A stretch of DNA of 64,000 nt from Candidatus Zixiibacteriota bacterium (GTDB lineage Bacteria > Zixibacteria > MSB-5A5 > UBA10806 > 4484-95). This document shows positions 1 to 9,616 of this stretch, in pieces (the stretch's first letter is position 1; each line of letters begins with the position of its first letter). The position numbers and the translations under genes are program-made. The DNA lies in assembly GCA_024231855.1 (NCBI GenBank), contig JAAEQD010000402.1:99327-163326 (forward strand), in the 5' to 3' direction. The notes beneath the pieces were generated by a model. It was given only the letters and a program-made list of their open reading frames with translations, did not search any database and was not told where the DNA came from.

Positions 1-1
1 T

Positions 2-2035
2 TTAAGTAAGCTTAAGATACCAAAAGTCGAAAAGGTTACTCTCGATAACGGTATCCGCCTCTATCTAATAGAGGATAGAAGTTTGCCGACTTTCGAGGCA
101 TCAATAAGGGTCAACTGTGGTGGTTACCTGGAGCCGATCGAGAAAATCGGTTTGGCCGGAATATGCGGCACGGTGATGCGCACCGGCGGAACGAGTAAGT
201 GGTCAGGCGACGAACTCGACGAACTCCTGGAAGGTATCGGCGGCAGCGTGGAAAGCTCGATCGGCAATCTTTCCGGCGGCGCCTCAATTTCGGTATTGAG
301 CGATTATACCGATTTGGGCCTGGAGGTGTTGGCCGAGGTACTTCGCCGGCCGGTCTTCAACGAGGATAAAATAGAGCTGGCTAAAATCCAGGCGCGAACC
401 GGTATTTCGCGCCGCAATGATGAACCGTTTCCGATAATAGTAAGAGAATTTCGTAAATTGATCTATGGCGCCGATTCACCATATGGTCGCCATACCGAAT
501 ACGCTACCCTAAATGCTATCAGCCGCGATGATCTGATTGAATTCCATAAGACATTTTACCATCCCCAAAACGTACAGATTTCTATATGGGGCGATTTTAA
601 AAAGAAAGATGTCGTAAAGAAAATTAAGAAGTATTTCGGCGATTGGCTAAAGACAAGAATGGAAGTGCCACCGCCGCCAAAGGTCGATTATAAATTCGAA
701 AACCAGGTTTATTATGTCGAAAAGAAGGATTTACCCCAATCTTATATCTTTTTAGGGCATATCGGCGGTTATGTTCTGGATGACGACTATGCCGACAGGA
801 TCGTGATGAACAGCATATTGGGAGAAAGTTTCGGCAGCCGGTTGATGGATAACGTGCGGACTAAAGAAGGTCTGGCATATGCCACGGGCGGCCGGTACAG
901 CGCCCATATCGAATACCCCGGCATATTCTATGCCTACGCTTCTACTAAATCGGCAAGCACCGTTAAGGCGATAAGGGAGATGGTTAAACAGATTAAAAGC
1001 ATGCATACCGATCCCCCGACCGCCATCGAGATGAGGAAAGGCAAAGACGGTTTCCTGAATTCGTTTGTCTTTAATTTCGACAGCAAATCCGAGGTGGTCG
1101 GCCGTCTCATGAATTATGATTTCCATGGCCTGCCTGAGGATTTGATTTTCAAGCAAAAAGAAGGAGTTGAAAAAGTAACGGGTGATGATGTCGTTGCCGC
1201 GGCGATGAAAAACTTAAAGCCGGATGCCTTGAGAATCGTGGTTTTGGGCAATGCCGAGGATTTCGATTTTCCGCTTACCGAACTGGGTATGGGCGATATC
1301 GTTGAGGTTGACATAACCATACCATCGGGCGAAGAAAAAACCGATCTGGCGATTACTCCGGAAAACATCGATAAGGGAAAGCAATTAATCGCCAAAGCGG
1401 TTAACGCCCATGGCGGCCTCGATAATTTTAAAAAGATCAACTCCATCTCCCGGAAAAGGACATTTGCTCTGACGACCCCGCAAGGTGAATTCTCATTCAC
1501 AGTTGAATCCCTGGAGGTATTACCAGATAAAAGCAGGGCGATCATCAATATGATGGGCCGGGAGATGTATGATATCAGAAACGGTGACTCCGGCTGGAAA
1601 TCCAATCAAATGGGCGAGCTTGTAGCAAAAACCGATGAAGATATACAAGGTGACATCAAGAAAATGGCTCGCAATAACCTGACGATATTCAAGACCTCGG
1701 ATAATCCGGCCTATCAGGCTGTTTATGACGGTAACGGGAAAGTTGATGGTGTCCAGGTTGAGTATGCCACATTACTCGATGAGGCCGGCGAGACTATTTG
1801 TCGGATCGGCTTCAATAGCGATGATGGCAGCCTGATATCAAAATCATATTGGGGAGAATCACCATTGGGCGAAGGGACGATCGAGGAAACCTTTGATAAT
1901 TTCAGTGAAATCGAGGGAGTCCGGTTACCGATGATTGTTAATCAAAGCCTAAACGGACAGCATATCCTAAAAACTGAGGTAACCGAATTTATCATTAATC
2001 CCGAAATTCCGGATAACGCGTTCGATAAGCCATAA
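2..2035 (+). CDS. M16-family peptidase-like protein with LolA-like C-terminal domain (5' truncated by window edge)
   Basis: The frame is open from base 2, with no start or stop before it, so the gene begins outside the window; a TTG at 83 is only an internal codon. The visible protein starts in the first M16 half-domain, where active enzymes carry HxxEH. Here the matching stretch (about 155-200) reads GLAGICGTVMRTGG and lacks the zinc ligands. This points to the non-catalytic subunit type, which normally pairs with an active M16 partner. The second M16 half has the R-x-x-x-GLAYA motif near 855-890. From about 1370 the tail resembles the outer-membrane lipoprotein carrier fold (AHGGLDNFKKINSI). 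It is probably periplasmic. An active M16 gene may lie just upstream. A terminator follows. Confidence 0.8.
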   Translation, partial: LSKLKIPKVEKVTLDNGIRLYLIEDRSLPTFEASIRVNCGGYLEPIEKIGLAGICGTVMRTGGTSKWSGDELDELLEGIGGSVESSIGNLSGGASISVLSDYTDLGLEVLAEVLRRPVFNEDKIELAKIQARTGISRRNDEPFPIIVREFRKLIYGADSPYGRHTEYATLNAISRDDLIEFHKTFYHPQNVQISIWGDFKKKDVVKKIKKYFGDWLKTRMEVPPPPKVDYKFENQVYYVEKKDLPQSYIFLGHIGGYVLDDDYADRIVMNSILGESFGSRLMDNVRTKEGLAYATGGRYSAHIEYPGIFYAYASTKSASTVKAIREMVKQIKSMHTDPPTAIEMRKGKDGFLNSFVFNFDSKSEVVGRLMNYDFHGLPEDLIFKQKEGVEKVTGDDVVAAAMKNLKPDALRIVVLGNAEDFDFPLTELGMGDIVEVDITIPSGEEKTDLAITPENIDKGKQLIAKAVNAHGGLDNFKKINSISRKRTFALTTPQGEFSFTVESLEVLPDKSRAIINMMGREMYDIRNGDSGWKSNQMGELVAKTDEDIQGDIKKMARNNLTIFKTSDNPAYQAVYDGNGKVDGVQVEYATLLDEAGETICRIGFNSDDGSLISKSYWGESPLGEGTIEETFDNFSEIEGVRLPMIVNQSLNGQHILKTEVTEFIINPEIPDNAFDKP

Positions 2036-2064
2036 TATTTAATTTTAAAGAGTAAGCAAGTTTC

Positions 2065-2101
2065 GTCAGGTCGTGCCCGCAAGGGTGTGACCTGACTTTT
2101 T
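2065..2101 (+). terminator. Rho-independent terminator
   Basis: An 8-bp stem, GTCAGGTC (2065-2072) with GACCTGAC (2089-2096), carries an inner CCC/GGG stem around a GCAA loop and is followed by five T residues. It ends the M16-like gene and lies just before the convergent HD-GYP gene. Confidence 0.85.
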
Positions 2102-2105
2102 ATTA

Positions 2106-3080
2106 TCACATTATGCTGTACCTGGTTTGCAGGCTGTCATCATCCAGATCTATATTAAAATGACGTTTGATCATATGATGGATGAGATCTGGTAAATCCG
2201 GCATCGTCTTGCGCGCGATATCATTGTACAGCTCATGTGAGATTAGCGCGAAGCGATCGAGTATTTCCGGATCGAAATGACGGCTTCTTTGATTTTCCAT
2301 ATAGTCCAGTGTTTCATCGTATGTATAAGCCGGCTTATAAGGCCGATCCGATGTTAAGGCATCGAAAACATCCACAATGGCGAATATCCTGTCATAGATC
2401 GGTATGTTCTCTCCGCGTAACCCTGACAGATAACCTTCACCGTTGAATCTTTCATGATGAAACAGCACGATTTCGTGAGCATCCTCCAACCATCGGACAT
2501 CCTTGATAATACGCGAGCCCATCAAGACATGGTTGTGCATAATAGCCGTTTCCTTGTCGGTAAGCTTATCCGGCTTTAACAGGATATCATCACAAATGCC
2601 GATTTTACCGATATCATGCAGAAACGAACCCTTGATAAATGTTTGAATTTGCTCGCGTTTAAGACCTATTTCCTCGGCCAATCGACAGCCATAAAGAGTG
2701 ACCCTATAGTTATGTTCGCTATTACCGGTATCACGTTCGGCAACCGCGCTGCCTAAAGCCATCAGCATCTGCAGATTACTCGACAAATATCCGAATTGAA
2801 CATCCGCCAAAACCTGTCTGGCGAGACGATCAAAATCAGTTGTGGTTCTTTCGTCAGTTTTCTTAGATTCTGATCCGGGATCACTTCCGGCCTTTATATT
2901 TTGACAAAACGATTTCAAAGCTTGAAGAATCTCATCGGCCGTTTCAGCGATTCGCTTGTGGCTATCGGATTGTTGCCTTGAGATATCGAGAGAATTTTTC
3001 AGGGTTTGCTCAATAACCCCCTTTAATTGCAGTTCTTTGCCTTCGATGATAGACATCGGATTAAGGTCAGAATCGTTCAT
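2106..3080 (-). CDS. HD-GYP domain protein, probable cyclic-di-GMP phosphodiesterase
   Basis: This 324-residue cytoplasmic protein has a helical N-terminal third (about 1-95) and an HD-GYP domain. The metal-binding HD pair lies in HDIGK (155-159), HHE is at 208-210, and the domain ends in DVFDALTSDRPYKPA. Such enzymes hydrolyse cyclic di-GMP. The diagnostic GYP triplet reads GYL here (216-218), so activity or specificity may differ from classical members. No receiver, PAS or membrane segment is visible, so input may come through the N-terminal helices. It is monocistronic and convergent with the M16-like gene. Two PilZ proteins encoded about 5 kb away are plausible c-di-GMP receptors in the same circuit. 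Confidence 0.88.
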   Translation of the reverse strand: MNDSDLNPMSIIEGKELQLKGVIEQTLKNSLDISRQQSDSHKRIAETADEILQALKSFCQNIKAGSDPGSESKKTDERTTTDFDRLARQVLADVQFGYLSSNLQMLMALGSAVAERDTGNSEHNYRVTLYGCRLAEEIGLKREQIQTFIKGSFLHDIGKIGICDDILLKPDKLTDKETAIMHNHVLMGSRIIKDVRWLEDAHEIVLFHHERFNGEGYLSGLRGENIPIYDRIFAIVDVFDALTSDRPYKPAYTYDETLDYMENQRSRHFDPEILDRFALISHELYNDIARKTMPDLPDLIHHMIKRHFNIDLDDDSLQTRYSIM

Positions 3081-3199
3081 ATAAATATCCCATTTCTTGG
3101 ACCTGTATTTTGATTAACTGTAAATATACGACGAAAGTTCGAATATATCAATATTAAATATGGTGTTGTCCTGGGCGGGCGGTTACAAAAAAGTAAATC

Positions 3200-3994
3200 T
3201 TAAATGAACATCAGTGATCTGAGGATATCCATATAATCACCGCTTTCAAATCCAATCAGGTGCGGTTCAAGAAGTACTGCGCCGGGATAATATGAAGCTT
3301 TATAAGCCCTCTTCTGGTCTTTGAACCTTACTTTAACTTCGAACTTTCGCGGAAGCTTCAGTTTGCATGCCGATAAATCTTTTCTTAACGCCGATTCCAC
3401 ACCCTCTTCGATTAATTTTATGGCCAACTTGGGGTGTATGCTTATTGTCGAGGCGCCTATACCCTTACTGACCGACAGGCCTGCTATCGCCGGTAATAGT
3501 TTTTGGGCGTCCAGGATAAGGCCTTCATCTCCTGTAAGAAAGGCGACCGGTACATCAACCAGGGCCGCGGCGTAGCTGTGGATCGTGAACTCCGAAAGAT
3601 ACTCACCGTTTAGCTCTATCGATGAGTACGATCCGGTCAGGGTATGAGCCAGCGGATTGGCATTGGAGCCGGCCCGCGAGTGATAGCCAATCATAAGCGC
3701 GGCATCGAATGAGTCATCTAACTCCTGAACCATACTGAATGGGTGACCGCTCCAGGCCCGGATCAGTTTAGCTTCCTGGGGCAATTCCGAAGCTATTATG
3801 TTTCTTCCCGTATCGTGGGCATCCTTAACATAGATTTCTTTAGCCCCGGCCTTCAACGCGCCTTTGCAGGCGGCTGCTACCTCGGCGGTCATCTGTTTCT
3901 GGAACTCGGAATAATCGGGTTTGGTCTTCTCGGTTTCATCGCCATGCGTGATACCGGTTACTCCTTCTATATCGGCGCTTATGAATATTTTCAA
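3200..3994 (-). CDS. dppA: D-aminopeptidase, M55 (DppA) family
   Basis: This 264-residue protein matches the M55 zinc D-aminopeptidase family in length and motifs. D8 and E10 lie in ISADIEGVTG, H60 in VKDAHDTGRN, H105 in MIGYHSRAG, and E135 in the following helix; these are the expected zinc and catalytic positions. In Bacillus DppA the enzyme releases D-alanine from D-Ala peptides during peptidoglycan scavenging. It starts 14 bases after the last gene of the ABC operon (4009-8234) and is probably co-transcribed with it. That would link the transporter to cell-wall peptide or envelope turnover, which is inference. Confidence 0.88.
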   Translation of the reverse strand: MKIFISADIEGVTGITHGDETEKTKPDYSEFQKQMTAEVAAACKGALKAGAKEIYVKDAHDTGRNIIASELPQEAKLIRAWSGHPFSMVQELDDSFDAALMIGYHSRAGSNANPLAHTLTGSYSSIELNGEYLSEFTIHSYAAALVDVPVAFLTGDEGLILDAQKLLPAIAGLSVSKGIGASTISIHPKLAIKLIEEGVESALRKDLSACKLKLPRKFEVKVRFKDQKRAYKASYYPGAVLLEPHLIGFESGDYMDILRSLMFI

Positions 3995-4008
3995 TTATAT
4001 CTCCTCGA

Positions 4009-5187
4009 TTATTCCGCTTTTAAGGCGTCAACTATTTTAATCCGCGAGGCTCTGACCGCCGGTAAAAAGCCGCCCAGAATCCCCATCGACAATGAAAATA
4101 TCATCACCGTAATAATTATATCCTCAGACATAGCGAAGGAAAACGATAAATCGGAAAACGTATCCCAGTTGATCGTAGAGATACTTAACGACTGGAGGAA
4201 AGTCGCCGCGACTAATCCGAGAATTCCGCCAATAAGCGATATCGTGATCGCTTCTATAAGAAAAGCGGTGAGGATGCTTCTTCGCTTGAAACCCAACGCC
4301 CTCATGGTGGCAATTTCGGTTGTTCGGTTAGCCACTGCGGCATACATGGTGATCATGGCCCCGATAATCGCTCCTAAACTGAATACAATGCTGATTATAG
4401 TGCCAAGCACGCTGATAAACGTCCCCAGGCTGGATGACTGCTGCTCGTAGTACTTCTTTTCCGGTTTCATATCGACAGTCATTCGCGGGTCGCCCTTAAC
4501 CCTATCCCGCATCTGGTCGAAAACGGATGGATCGGCCATCGTGAAAGTCATCGAAGAGTAAACCGGTCGCCCGAATACCGGCATCAATTGATTAACATCC
4601 CCCCAAACCTCAGATTCGAACGAAGCGCCGTTCGCTTCGAAAATCCCCACCACGGTCCAATCGGTCATACCGAATGTTAAAATTTCGCCCAGGCCGCAGC
4701 CTTCATATTTTTCGGATGTTTTCTTGCCGATAACGATTTCTGTTTTACCGAACTCGAGCATCCTGCCGGCGGTTATATTTACGCCTTTGTGCACTGCCAT
4801 AGAAAGCGGCTCAACACCTCGAACCATGACATTACCTTCTTTTTCACTGGCCCGCTCTTTCTCGTTGATAATCACGATGAGCTCGCCGACTACGAGTGAC
4901 TTGCCCGATTCATCTCTGGCTATTTCCGGAAGGGTTTCGATTACGCCGGCTTGGTCACGGCTGATAAAGCTGTTTATTTCCGATGCGGAAGCCTGACGGA
5001 TAACTATCACGTTGTCATCGTTGCCTGATGCAATCATGGCTTGTTCCAGGCCGTTAGTCATCATTAAAACGGCTGCGAATACAAAAGCGACCAGCATGAT
5101 ACCCAATACTGTAAGCGCCATTGTCAGTTTTCTGGCAAATAGGCTTCTGGCCGAATATTTTAATGGTATTTTCAATGGTATTTTCAT
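4009..5187 (-). CDS. ABC transporter permease, MacB/FtsX type (second permease)
   Basis: This 392-residue inner-membrane permease has one N-terminal transmembrane helix (about 20-45), a large periplasmic MacB_PCD-type domain (about 46-260), and a C-terminal FtsX domain with three helices ending in RASRIKIVDALKAE. The motif VANRTTEIATMRALGFKRRSI is the coupling region that contacts the ATPase. It follows the first permease by 11 bases. Two different half-permeases plus one ATPase suggest a heterodimeric LolCDE- or MacB-like machine acting on envelope substrates rather than a channel-type importer. The substrate is unknown. Confidence 0.88.
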   Translation of the reverse strand: MKIPLKIPLKYSARSLFARKLTMALTVLGIMLVAFVFAAVLMMTNGLEQAMIASGNDDNVIVIRQASASEINSFISRDQAGVIETLPEIARDESGKSLVVGELIVIINEKERASEKEGNVMVRGVEPLSMAVHKGVNITAGRMLEFGKTEIVIGKKTSEKYEGCGLGEILTFGMTDWTVVGIFEANGASFESEVWGDVNQLMPVFGRPVYSSMTFTMADPSVFDQMRDRVKGDPRMTVDMKPEKKYYEQQSSSLGTFISVLGTIISIVFSLGAIIGAMITMYAAVANRTTEIATMRALGFKRRSILTAFLIEAITISLIGGILGLVAATFLQSLSISTINWDTFSDLSFSFAMSEDIIITVMIFSLSMGILGGFLPAVRASRIKIVDALKAE

Positions 5188-5198
5188 TTGATAATCTC

Positions 5199-6359
5199 CT
5201 ATCCTACGCTTCTCAAGCCATCAACGATTGCCAACCGCGTAGCTCTGAAAATGGGAAACAGTGAAGCTATCAGTCCGACCATAACAGCGAATATAAACGA
5301 TAGGGCCAGAGTTAACCCGCTGGCATTAACCACCGTGAAAAAGCCCTGTAGCATCTGGGCTACCGCGCCTAGAATCGGGTAAGTAAGGAATATACCCAGG
5401 CCGCAGCCTATAATTGCGATAAGAAGTGATTCCCCAAGAATCAAACCAACCAGATGGAAAGGTCTGAAACCGAGCGTTTTCAGAAGCGCGTACTCGGAAA
5501 TCCTTTCCCTGGCGCTCATCGCCATGGTATTAACCAGAACCAGCATTATCACGCCTATTATCAAATAACTCATTATCCTCATCCCCTTGATTATGGCGTC
5601 CATCTGGGCAAGGAAGTTGAGCGTGAAAGCTTTTTCGGTTTCCGATAGTGTCTCGGTTGATGAGTTCTTGAACTGAGCGTCGATAGCCGAGCTTATAGCA
5701 GCCGCGTTGTCGGCATTATCGATTTTGACGGTGTACCAGCCGACACCGCCGGCCATTCCCGGCAGATTCTTCCTCAAATGCTCGTCAAAAGCGTCCCAGC
5801 GAAACATCATCATGGTCTCATCCACACCGGGCTCAACGCCTTCATAGATACCTCGTAAAATAAAATCCCAGTTGCCGGGGTAGATCATGCTGGTCAAGCG
5901 GATAGGATCACCGATCTCCCAGCCGAATCGATTGATCAGCTTCCGGCCGACAATTGCCGAGTTTTTCTCTTTCCAGAATTCCGCCTCCTGCTCCGGCGGA
6001 ACCACTAATTCAGAATAAACATCAAGATAGTTTTCCGGTCCGATCGCGATATTAGGGAAGAAATTTCTAGGATCGTTGTTGTACACTCCGGCAAACCAGT
6101 TTGCGTAAACGGCTGTTTCAACCCCCGGTACGCGTTCGATCTTATCCTTATAAGCCAATGGTATATCAAAAATATACGAGATCGCGTTTCTTGTTACCAG
6201 GCGATCCGACGGGATAACATCGGCCGAGGCAAAAAACGATCCAATTAACGTGCGGATCACGGTGAACGCCACAACCGCCACTGCCAGGCCGAAAATCGTC
6301 AATAGCGTTCTCAGCTTGTGACGGCCGGTATTTCTGAAAATTAATCTGAATGACCACAT
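5199..6359 (-). CDS. ABC transporter permease, MacB/FtsX type (first permease)
   Basis: This 386-residue membrane protein has the same layout as its downstream neighbour: an N-terminal helix (about 14-38), an extracytoplasmic domain to about residue 265, and three C-terminal helices of the FtsX domain. The coupling segment ARERISEYALLKTLGFRPFH and the closing FRATRLAIVDGLRSVG are typical. It starts three bases after the ATPase stop, which implies translational coupling. The two permeases are clearly related but divergent, as in LolC/LolE pairs. Confidence 0.88.
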   Translation of the reverse strand: MWSFRLIFRNTGRHKLRTLLTIFGLAVAVVAFTVIRTLIGSFFASADVIPSDRLVTRNAISYIFDIPLAYKDKIERVPGVETAVYANWFAGVYNNDPRNFFPNIAIGPENYLDVYSELVVPPEQEAEFWKEKNSAIVGRKLINRFGWEIGDPIRLTSMIYPGNWDFILRGIYEGVEPGVDETMMMFRWDAFDEHLRKNLPGMAGGVGWYTVKIDNADNAAAISSAIDAQFKNSSTETLSETEKAFTLNFLAQMDAIIKGMRIMSYLIIGVIMLVLVNTMAMSARERISEYALLKTLGFRPFHLVGLILGESLLIAIIGCGLGIFLTYPILGAVAQMLQGFFTVVNASGLTLALSFIFAVMVGLIASLFPIFRATRLAIVDGLRSVG

Positions 6360-6362
6360 GAC

Positions 6363-7037
6363 CTACACCAACTCGCCTTTATCGAGATGTCTCTCGGTAT
6401 GAGCTTTTTCGGCCGCCCGCGGATCATGCGTAACCATGATGATTGTTTTTTTAAACTCGGCATTCAGACGAGTCATCAGTCCCATAATCTCCTCGGCCGA
6501 TACTTTATCCAGATCGCCGGTCGGCTCATCGGCTAAAATAAGTGTCGGATCCGTAACCAGCGCCCGGGCTATTGCTACCCGCTGTTCCTGACCACCTGAT
6601 AGCTGGCGTGGATAATGTTTCATCCTATCCTCCAACCCAACCACCGATAGGGCCAGTTCAACATGCTTACGCCGCTCACTTTTTGAAAGTTTTGTTAAAA
6701 GAAGCGGTAATTCCACATTCTCATAAGCGGTCAATACCGGAATGAGATTGTAGAATTGGAAAATAAATCCGATATTTCGAGACCGCCATCGGGCCAATGC
6801 CGATTCACCGAGTGAATTTACCCTGGTATTGCCGATCGTTATATCGCCCCTGTTTGGCTTATCTATACCCGCTATAAGATTCAGGAGCGTCGTTTTACCC
6901 GAGCCTGATGGTCCCATCAAGGCCAGAAATTCACCCTCGGGAACATCTAAATCGATACTTTCCAGCACCGGTATTTCAAGGCTGTCCCGCTTGTAGCTTT
7001 TATTAACATTTTGAATTTTAACTAACATTTCGGCCAT
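6363..7037 (-). CDS. ABC transporter ATP-binding protein, MacB/LolD subfamily
   Basis: This 224-residue ATPase is of standard size for the LolD/MacB group. It shows Walker [10 protein letters not shown] (42-50), a Q-loop in [22 protein letters not shown], signature [15 protein letters not shown], Walker [13 protein letters not shown] and the switch histidine in MVTHDP. It powers the two permeases encoded immediately downstream. It lies 15 bases after the adaptor gene in the same operon. Confidence 0.93.
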   Translation of the reverse strand: MAEMLVKIQNVNKSYKRDSLEIPVLESIDLDVPEGEFLALMGPSGSGKTTLLNLIAGIDKPNRGDITIGNTRVNSLGESALARWRSRNIGFIFQFYNLIPVLTAYENVELPLLLTKLSKSERRKHVELALSVVGLEDRMKHYPRQLSGGQEQRVAIARALVTDPTLILADEPTGDLDKVSAEEIMGLMTRLNAEFKKTIIMVTHDPRAAEKAHTERHLDKGELV

Positions 7038-7052
7038 ATTAATTCACCCTTT

Positions 7053-8234
7053 TTAATCGATTACCTTAACTTTATCTCCTGCCTTTAAGTTAGATGGCGG
7101 AGATACTATTACTATTTGTCCGGTCCTGATACCGCTTGTGATTTCAGTTAAATTACCCAGTTTCTTACCGATAACCACATCTATTTCCAGGACTTTATCG
7201 TTGTTAATCATGTAAACAATTCGACGGTTATCTTTTATTACCAGGGCTTTATTGGGTATAGTTACGGCTGCAATATTGGCTGTAATTGTTTCGCCTGTAT
7301 CCGCCGAGAAGAAATTAATCCGCGCGCTCATCTCCGGCAATACAAATTTATCGACCTCATCGAACGCTATTTTGGTCATCACGGTAGCCCGGGAACGATC
7401 CGCGGTGGGAACTATTTTCTTAACATATCCTTTATAGCGCTTATCCGGATACGCATCCAGGATAATGTCGCAATTTTGGTTAACAATCACTCTCTGAATA
7501 TTTGATTCCGATACATCGGCTTCGACCTCCAGTGAGCTCATATCGGCCAGGTCGACCAGAGCGCCCCGGGAACTGGCCGATGACGCCATTGGTGCCACGA
7601 TTTCCCCGACGTCGGCGTATTTTGTTAAAACCGTACCGTCAAAAGGAGCCCTGATATAAGTATTTTCCAATGAGACATTGGCCGCTTTAACAGCCGCAAT
7701 CGCGTATCTAACTCCGGCTATCGAATTGAGGTGGCCGGCTTCGGCGACTTCGACATAATCCTCGGTAGTCGAACCCGTTTCGAGAAGTTGTTTTTGTCGA
7801 TAATAATTAAGAGCTGCCTCGGTACTACCGGCCCGGGCTTGCGCCAGTTGGGCCTTGGCCATATCCAGAGCCGCTTGCATATCTTCATTTTCCAGACGGC
7901 CGACTACCTGGCCTCTTTTAACTTCATCACCCTCTTCAACTTCCAGATACTCCAGCCGGCCGGTTGCTTTGGATGCTACTGCCGCCTGACGCTGGGCTAC
8001 AACATAGCCGGTGGCGCTTAAAACCGACTGAGCTTGCGTTTGGGTCAAAACGCTGGCCGTGGCTGTTTTTACTTCGATTGTAGGCGATAGATTGGATAAA
8101 ATTACCAGCAGTATCGTAATTGCCAGGGCAGGTATTATTATCCATAAAGATAATTTGATATATTTTCCGATCGCCGCCGGTTCATCGCTATCCCGGCTTA
8201 TCTTAAGGGCGGACAGGTCCTGTTTACTGTTCAA
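7053..8234 (-). CDS. Periplasmic adaptor (membrane fusion) protein, HlyD/MacA type
   Basis: This 393-residue protein has an N-terminal membrane anchor (about 28-50), a barrel-sandwich/lipoyl half (SATGYVVAQRQAAVASKATGR), a helical hairpin (about 105-165), the second lipoyl half with NTYIRAPFDGTVLTKYADVGE, and a beta-barrel domain. Such adaptors bridge MacB-like pumps to an outer-membrane TolC channel. No TolC gene is visible in the window, so the outer component must be encoded elsewhere. It is the first gene of the minus-strand operon adaptor-ATPase-permease-permease-D-aminopeptidase. Confidence 0.9.
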   Translation of the reverse strand: MNSKQDLSALKISRDSDEPAAIGKYIKLSLWIIIPALAITILLVILSNLSPTIEVKTATASVLTQTQAQSVLSATGYVVAQRQAAVASKATGRLEYLEVEEGDEVKRGQVVGRLENEDMQAALDMAKAQLAQARAGSTEAALNYYRQKQLLETGSTTEDYVEVAEAGHLNSIAGVRYAIAAVKAANVSLENTYIRAPFDGTVLTKYADVGEIVAPMASSASSRGALVDLADMSSLEVEADVSESNIQRVIVNQNCDIILDAYPDKRYKGYVKKIVPTADRSRATVMTKIAFDEVDKFVLPEMSARINFFSADTGETITANIAAVTIPNKALVIKDNRRIVYMINNDKVLEIDVVIGKKLGNLTEITSGIRTGQIVIVSPPSNLKAGDKVKVID

Positions 8235-8490
8235 TATGTCACCTATGTTTTAAACTTAATTACCTGAATTATTTCCTACCGGTTTCCTGTTAATCGAAAT
8301 ACACTAATTTTGAACTCCTAAAATAGAGCTATTAAGCCGCCATGTCAAGGCCGTTTTGTTGGAATCCGGGCTGTATTGCTTAAAATGTTATTGTTCATTC
8401 CGGGCTTTAATTTTATGGCACATTGCCGATAAGTTTGTGTAGAGCATGTTAATAGGATATGCGCCAATGTTTTCTTATGCCAGAATTCCG

Positions 8491-8502
8491 AAGGAGGTGA
8501 TC
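8491..8502 (+). promoter_or_regulatory. Extended Shine-Dalgarno site of the first PilZ gene
   Basis: AAGGAGGTGATC at 8491-8502 matches all 12 bases of the classical anti-Shine-Dalgarno 16S rRNA end (5'-GATCACCTCCTT). AGGAGG ends seven bases before the ATG at 8505. It is the strongest ribosome-binding site I noticed in the window and fixes the start of the gene. Confidence 0.85.
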
Positions 8503-8504
8503 TA

Positions 8505-8849
8505 ATGGATGAGAGAAGAGCAGCGCCGCGACGACACCTTTATTACTATTCGAGAGTATTTGATGAAAATACTCAACAGATGGCTGGCCGGTTAGTTGAT
8601 CTGACCACCAAGGGCATGATGATTGTGAGCGAAAAACCTGTCGATAGCGAAACAACTTTTAAATTTAAATTGTTCTTGCCTAAAAGCATCGAGGGGAAGA
8701 AAACCTTGATAGTTGAAGCGAGAAGCAGATGGTCGAAACAGGCGGTTAATCCCGATCTCTATGATAACGGATTCCAGCTTTTGAACGTGACACCGGATAG
8801 CGCTCAAACAATCCGGAGTTTGATTCAAACGTCCAGCTTCAACTATTGA
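8505..8849 (+). CDS. PilZ domain protein
   Basis: This 114-residue single-domain protein has a PilZ c-di-GMP binding signature. An arginine-rich segment, RRAAPRRHLYYY (about 3-14), supplies the RxxxR motif, and VDLTTKGMMI supplies the [DN]-x-[ST]-x-x-G element. The rest is the beta-barrel ending in NPDLYDNGFQLLNV. It is probably a cytoplasmic c-di-GMP effector with no fused output domain. It is followed after 107 bases by a second, related PilZ gene (8957-9349). Confidence 0.82.
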   Translation: MDERRAAPRRHLYYYSRVFDENTQQMAGRLVDLTTKGMMIVSEKPVDSETTFKFKLFLPKSIEGKKTLIVEARSRWSKQAVNPDLYDNGFQLLNVTPDSAQTIRSLIQTSSFNY

Positions 8850-8956
8850 GAATATTGGCGATTAATCGCGAAGTAGAGGATATTCTCGAGTTGCGGCGAA
8901 AAACTAATTTGGGGTAGAGAATTTTATCATAAGCCCTGATTAAAAGGTAGAGCGAA

Positions 8957-9349
8957 ATGGAAGAGAACAGAAAACAAAAAAGAATGCATGTGATATCTTA
9001 TTTGAAGGTTCAGGAACAACAAAGCAGTAAGGACCTCGGCCAGGTTGTAAATATGAGCTCGGAAGGTATGGGATTATATAGCGACGAGCCTCTTGAATCC
9101 GATAGTATGGTGAAACTTAAACTAACTCTGCCTACCGACTCGAATGAAAATTATGAATTGGCTTTTGATGCCCGCGTTGCCTGGTGCCGGCAATCCGTAT
9201 TGCCCGGGTATTACGATTCCGGCGTTCAACTGATAGATGTGCCGTCCGATGAATTGGGTATCCTCGAGGAATTTATCGAAGCGTCCGCGATCGAAGATCG
9301 CTGGCTTATGGCGGATGAGACCGAATCACACTGGCATCGCTCAGAATGA
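8957..9349 (+). CDS. PilZ domain protein (tandem paralogue)
   Basis: This 130-residue PilZ protein is related to the preceding one along its length, with RKQKRMHVISYLKV giving RxxxR, VVNMSSEGMGLYS as the second motif, and LPGYYDSGVQLIDV aligning with the same element upstream. It was probably produced by tandem duplication. It has about 15 extra C-terminal residues. Their last codons (GGCATCGCTCAGAATGA, 9333-9349) resemble a common intergenic repeat motif, so the tail may be a recent extension. It is probably a c-di-GMP receptor. Confidence 0.8.
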   Translation: MEENRKQKRMHVISYLKVQEQQSSKDLGQVVNMSSEGMGLYSDEPLESDSMVKLKLTLPTDSNENYELAFDARVAWCRQSVLPGYYDSGVQLIDVPSDELGILEEFIEASAIEDRWLMADETESHWHRSE

Positions 9350-9616
9350 CAACAGTGGCCAGGCCTGTATTATTATTGGCACTTATAGTTCGGATAAGAA
9401 TTGAATAGTTATTAATGCGAATTAAAAGCACTGTTATATTTCGCGTATTTCAGCATGATATTTCATCGATAATGAATAAATAGCTTCCTTAAAATAAGCA
9501 CAAAATCCCGCCAAAGCTAACTTGCTATAACTTTCCCTAAAATTTAAAAGGGAATATTTGCCGAAGATGTTTGTATATTAATATGAAACGCACGCCGGAA
9601 TTAATCCGAGAAGCGG

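Noticed and set aside
1114..1605. Long minus-strand open frame inside the M16-like gene
   Set aside because: It is antisense to a clearly coding sequence and has no start signal or recognisable domain.
3081..3199. Possible riboswitch near the dppA end of the ABC operon
   Set aside because: No structured element was found; the gap is short and A+T-rich.
9350..9616. Possible RNA gene in the gap before the truncated paralogue
   Set aside because: The sequence is A+T-rich with no cloverleaf, stable stem or terminator.
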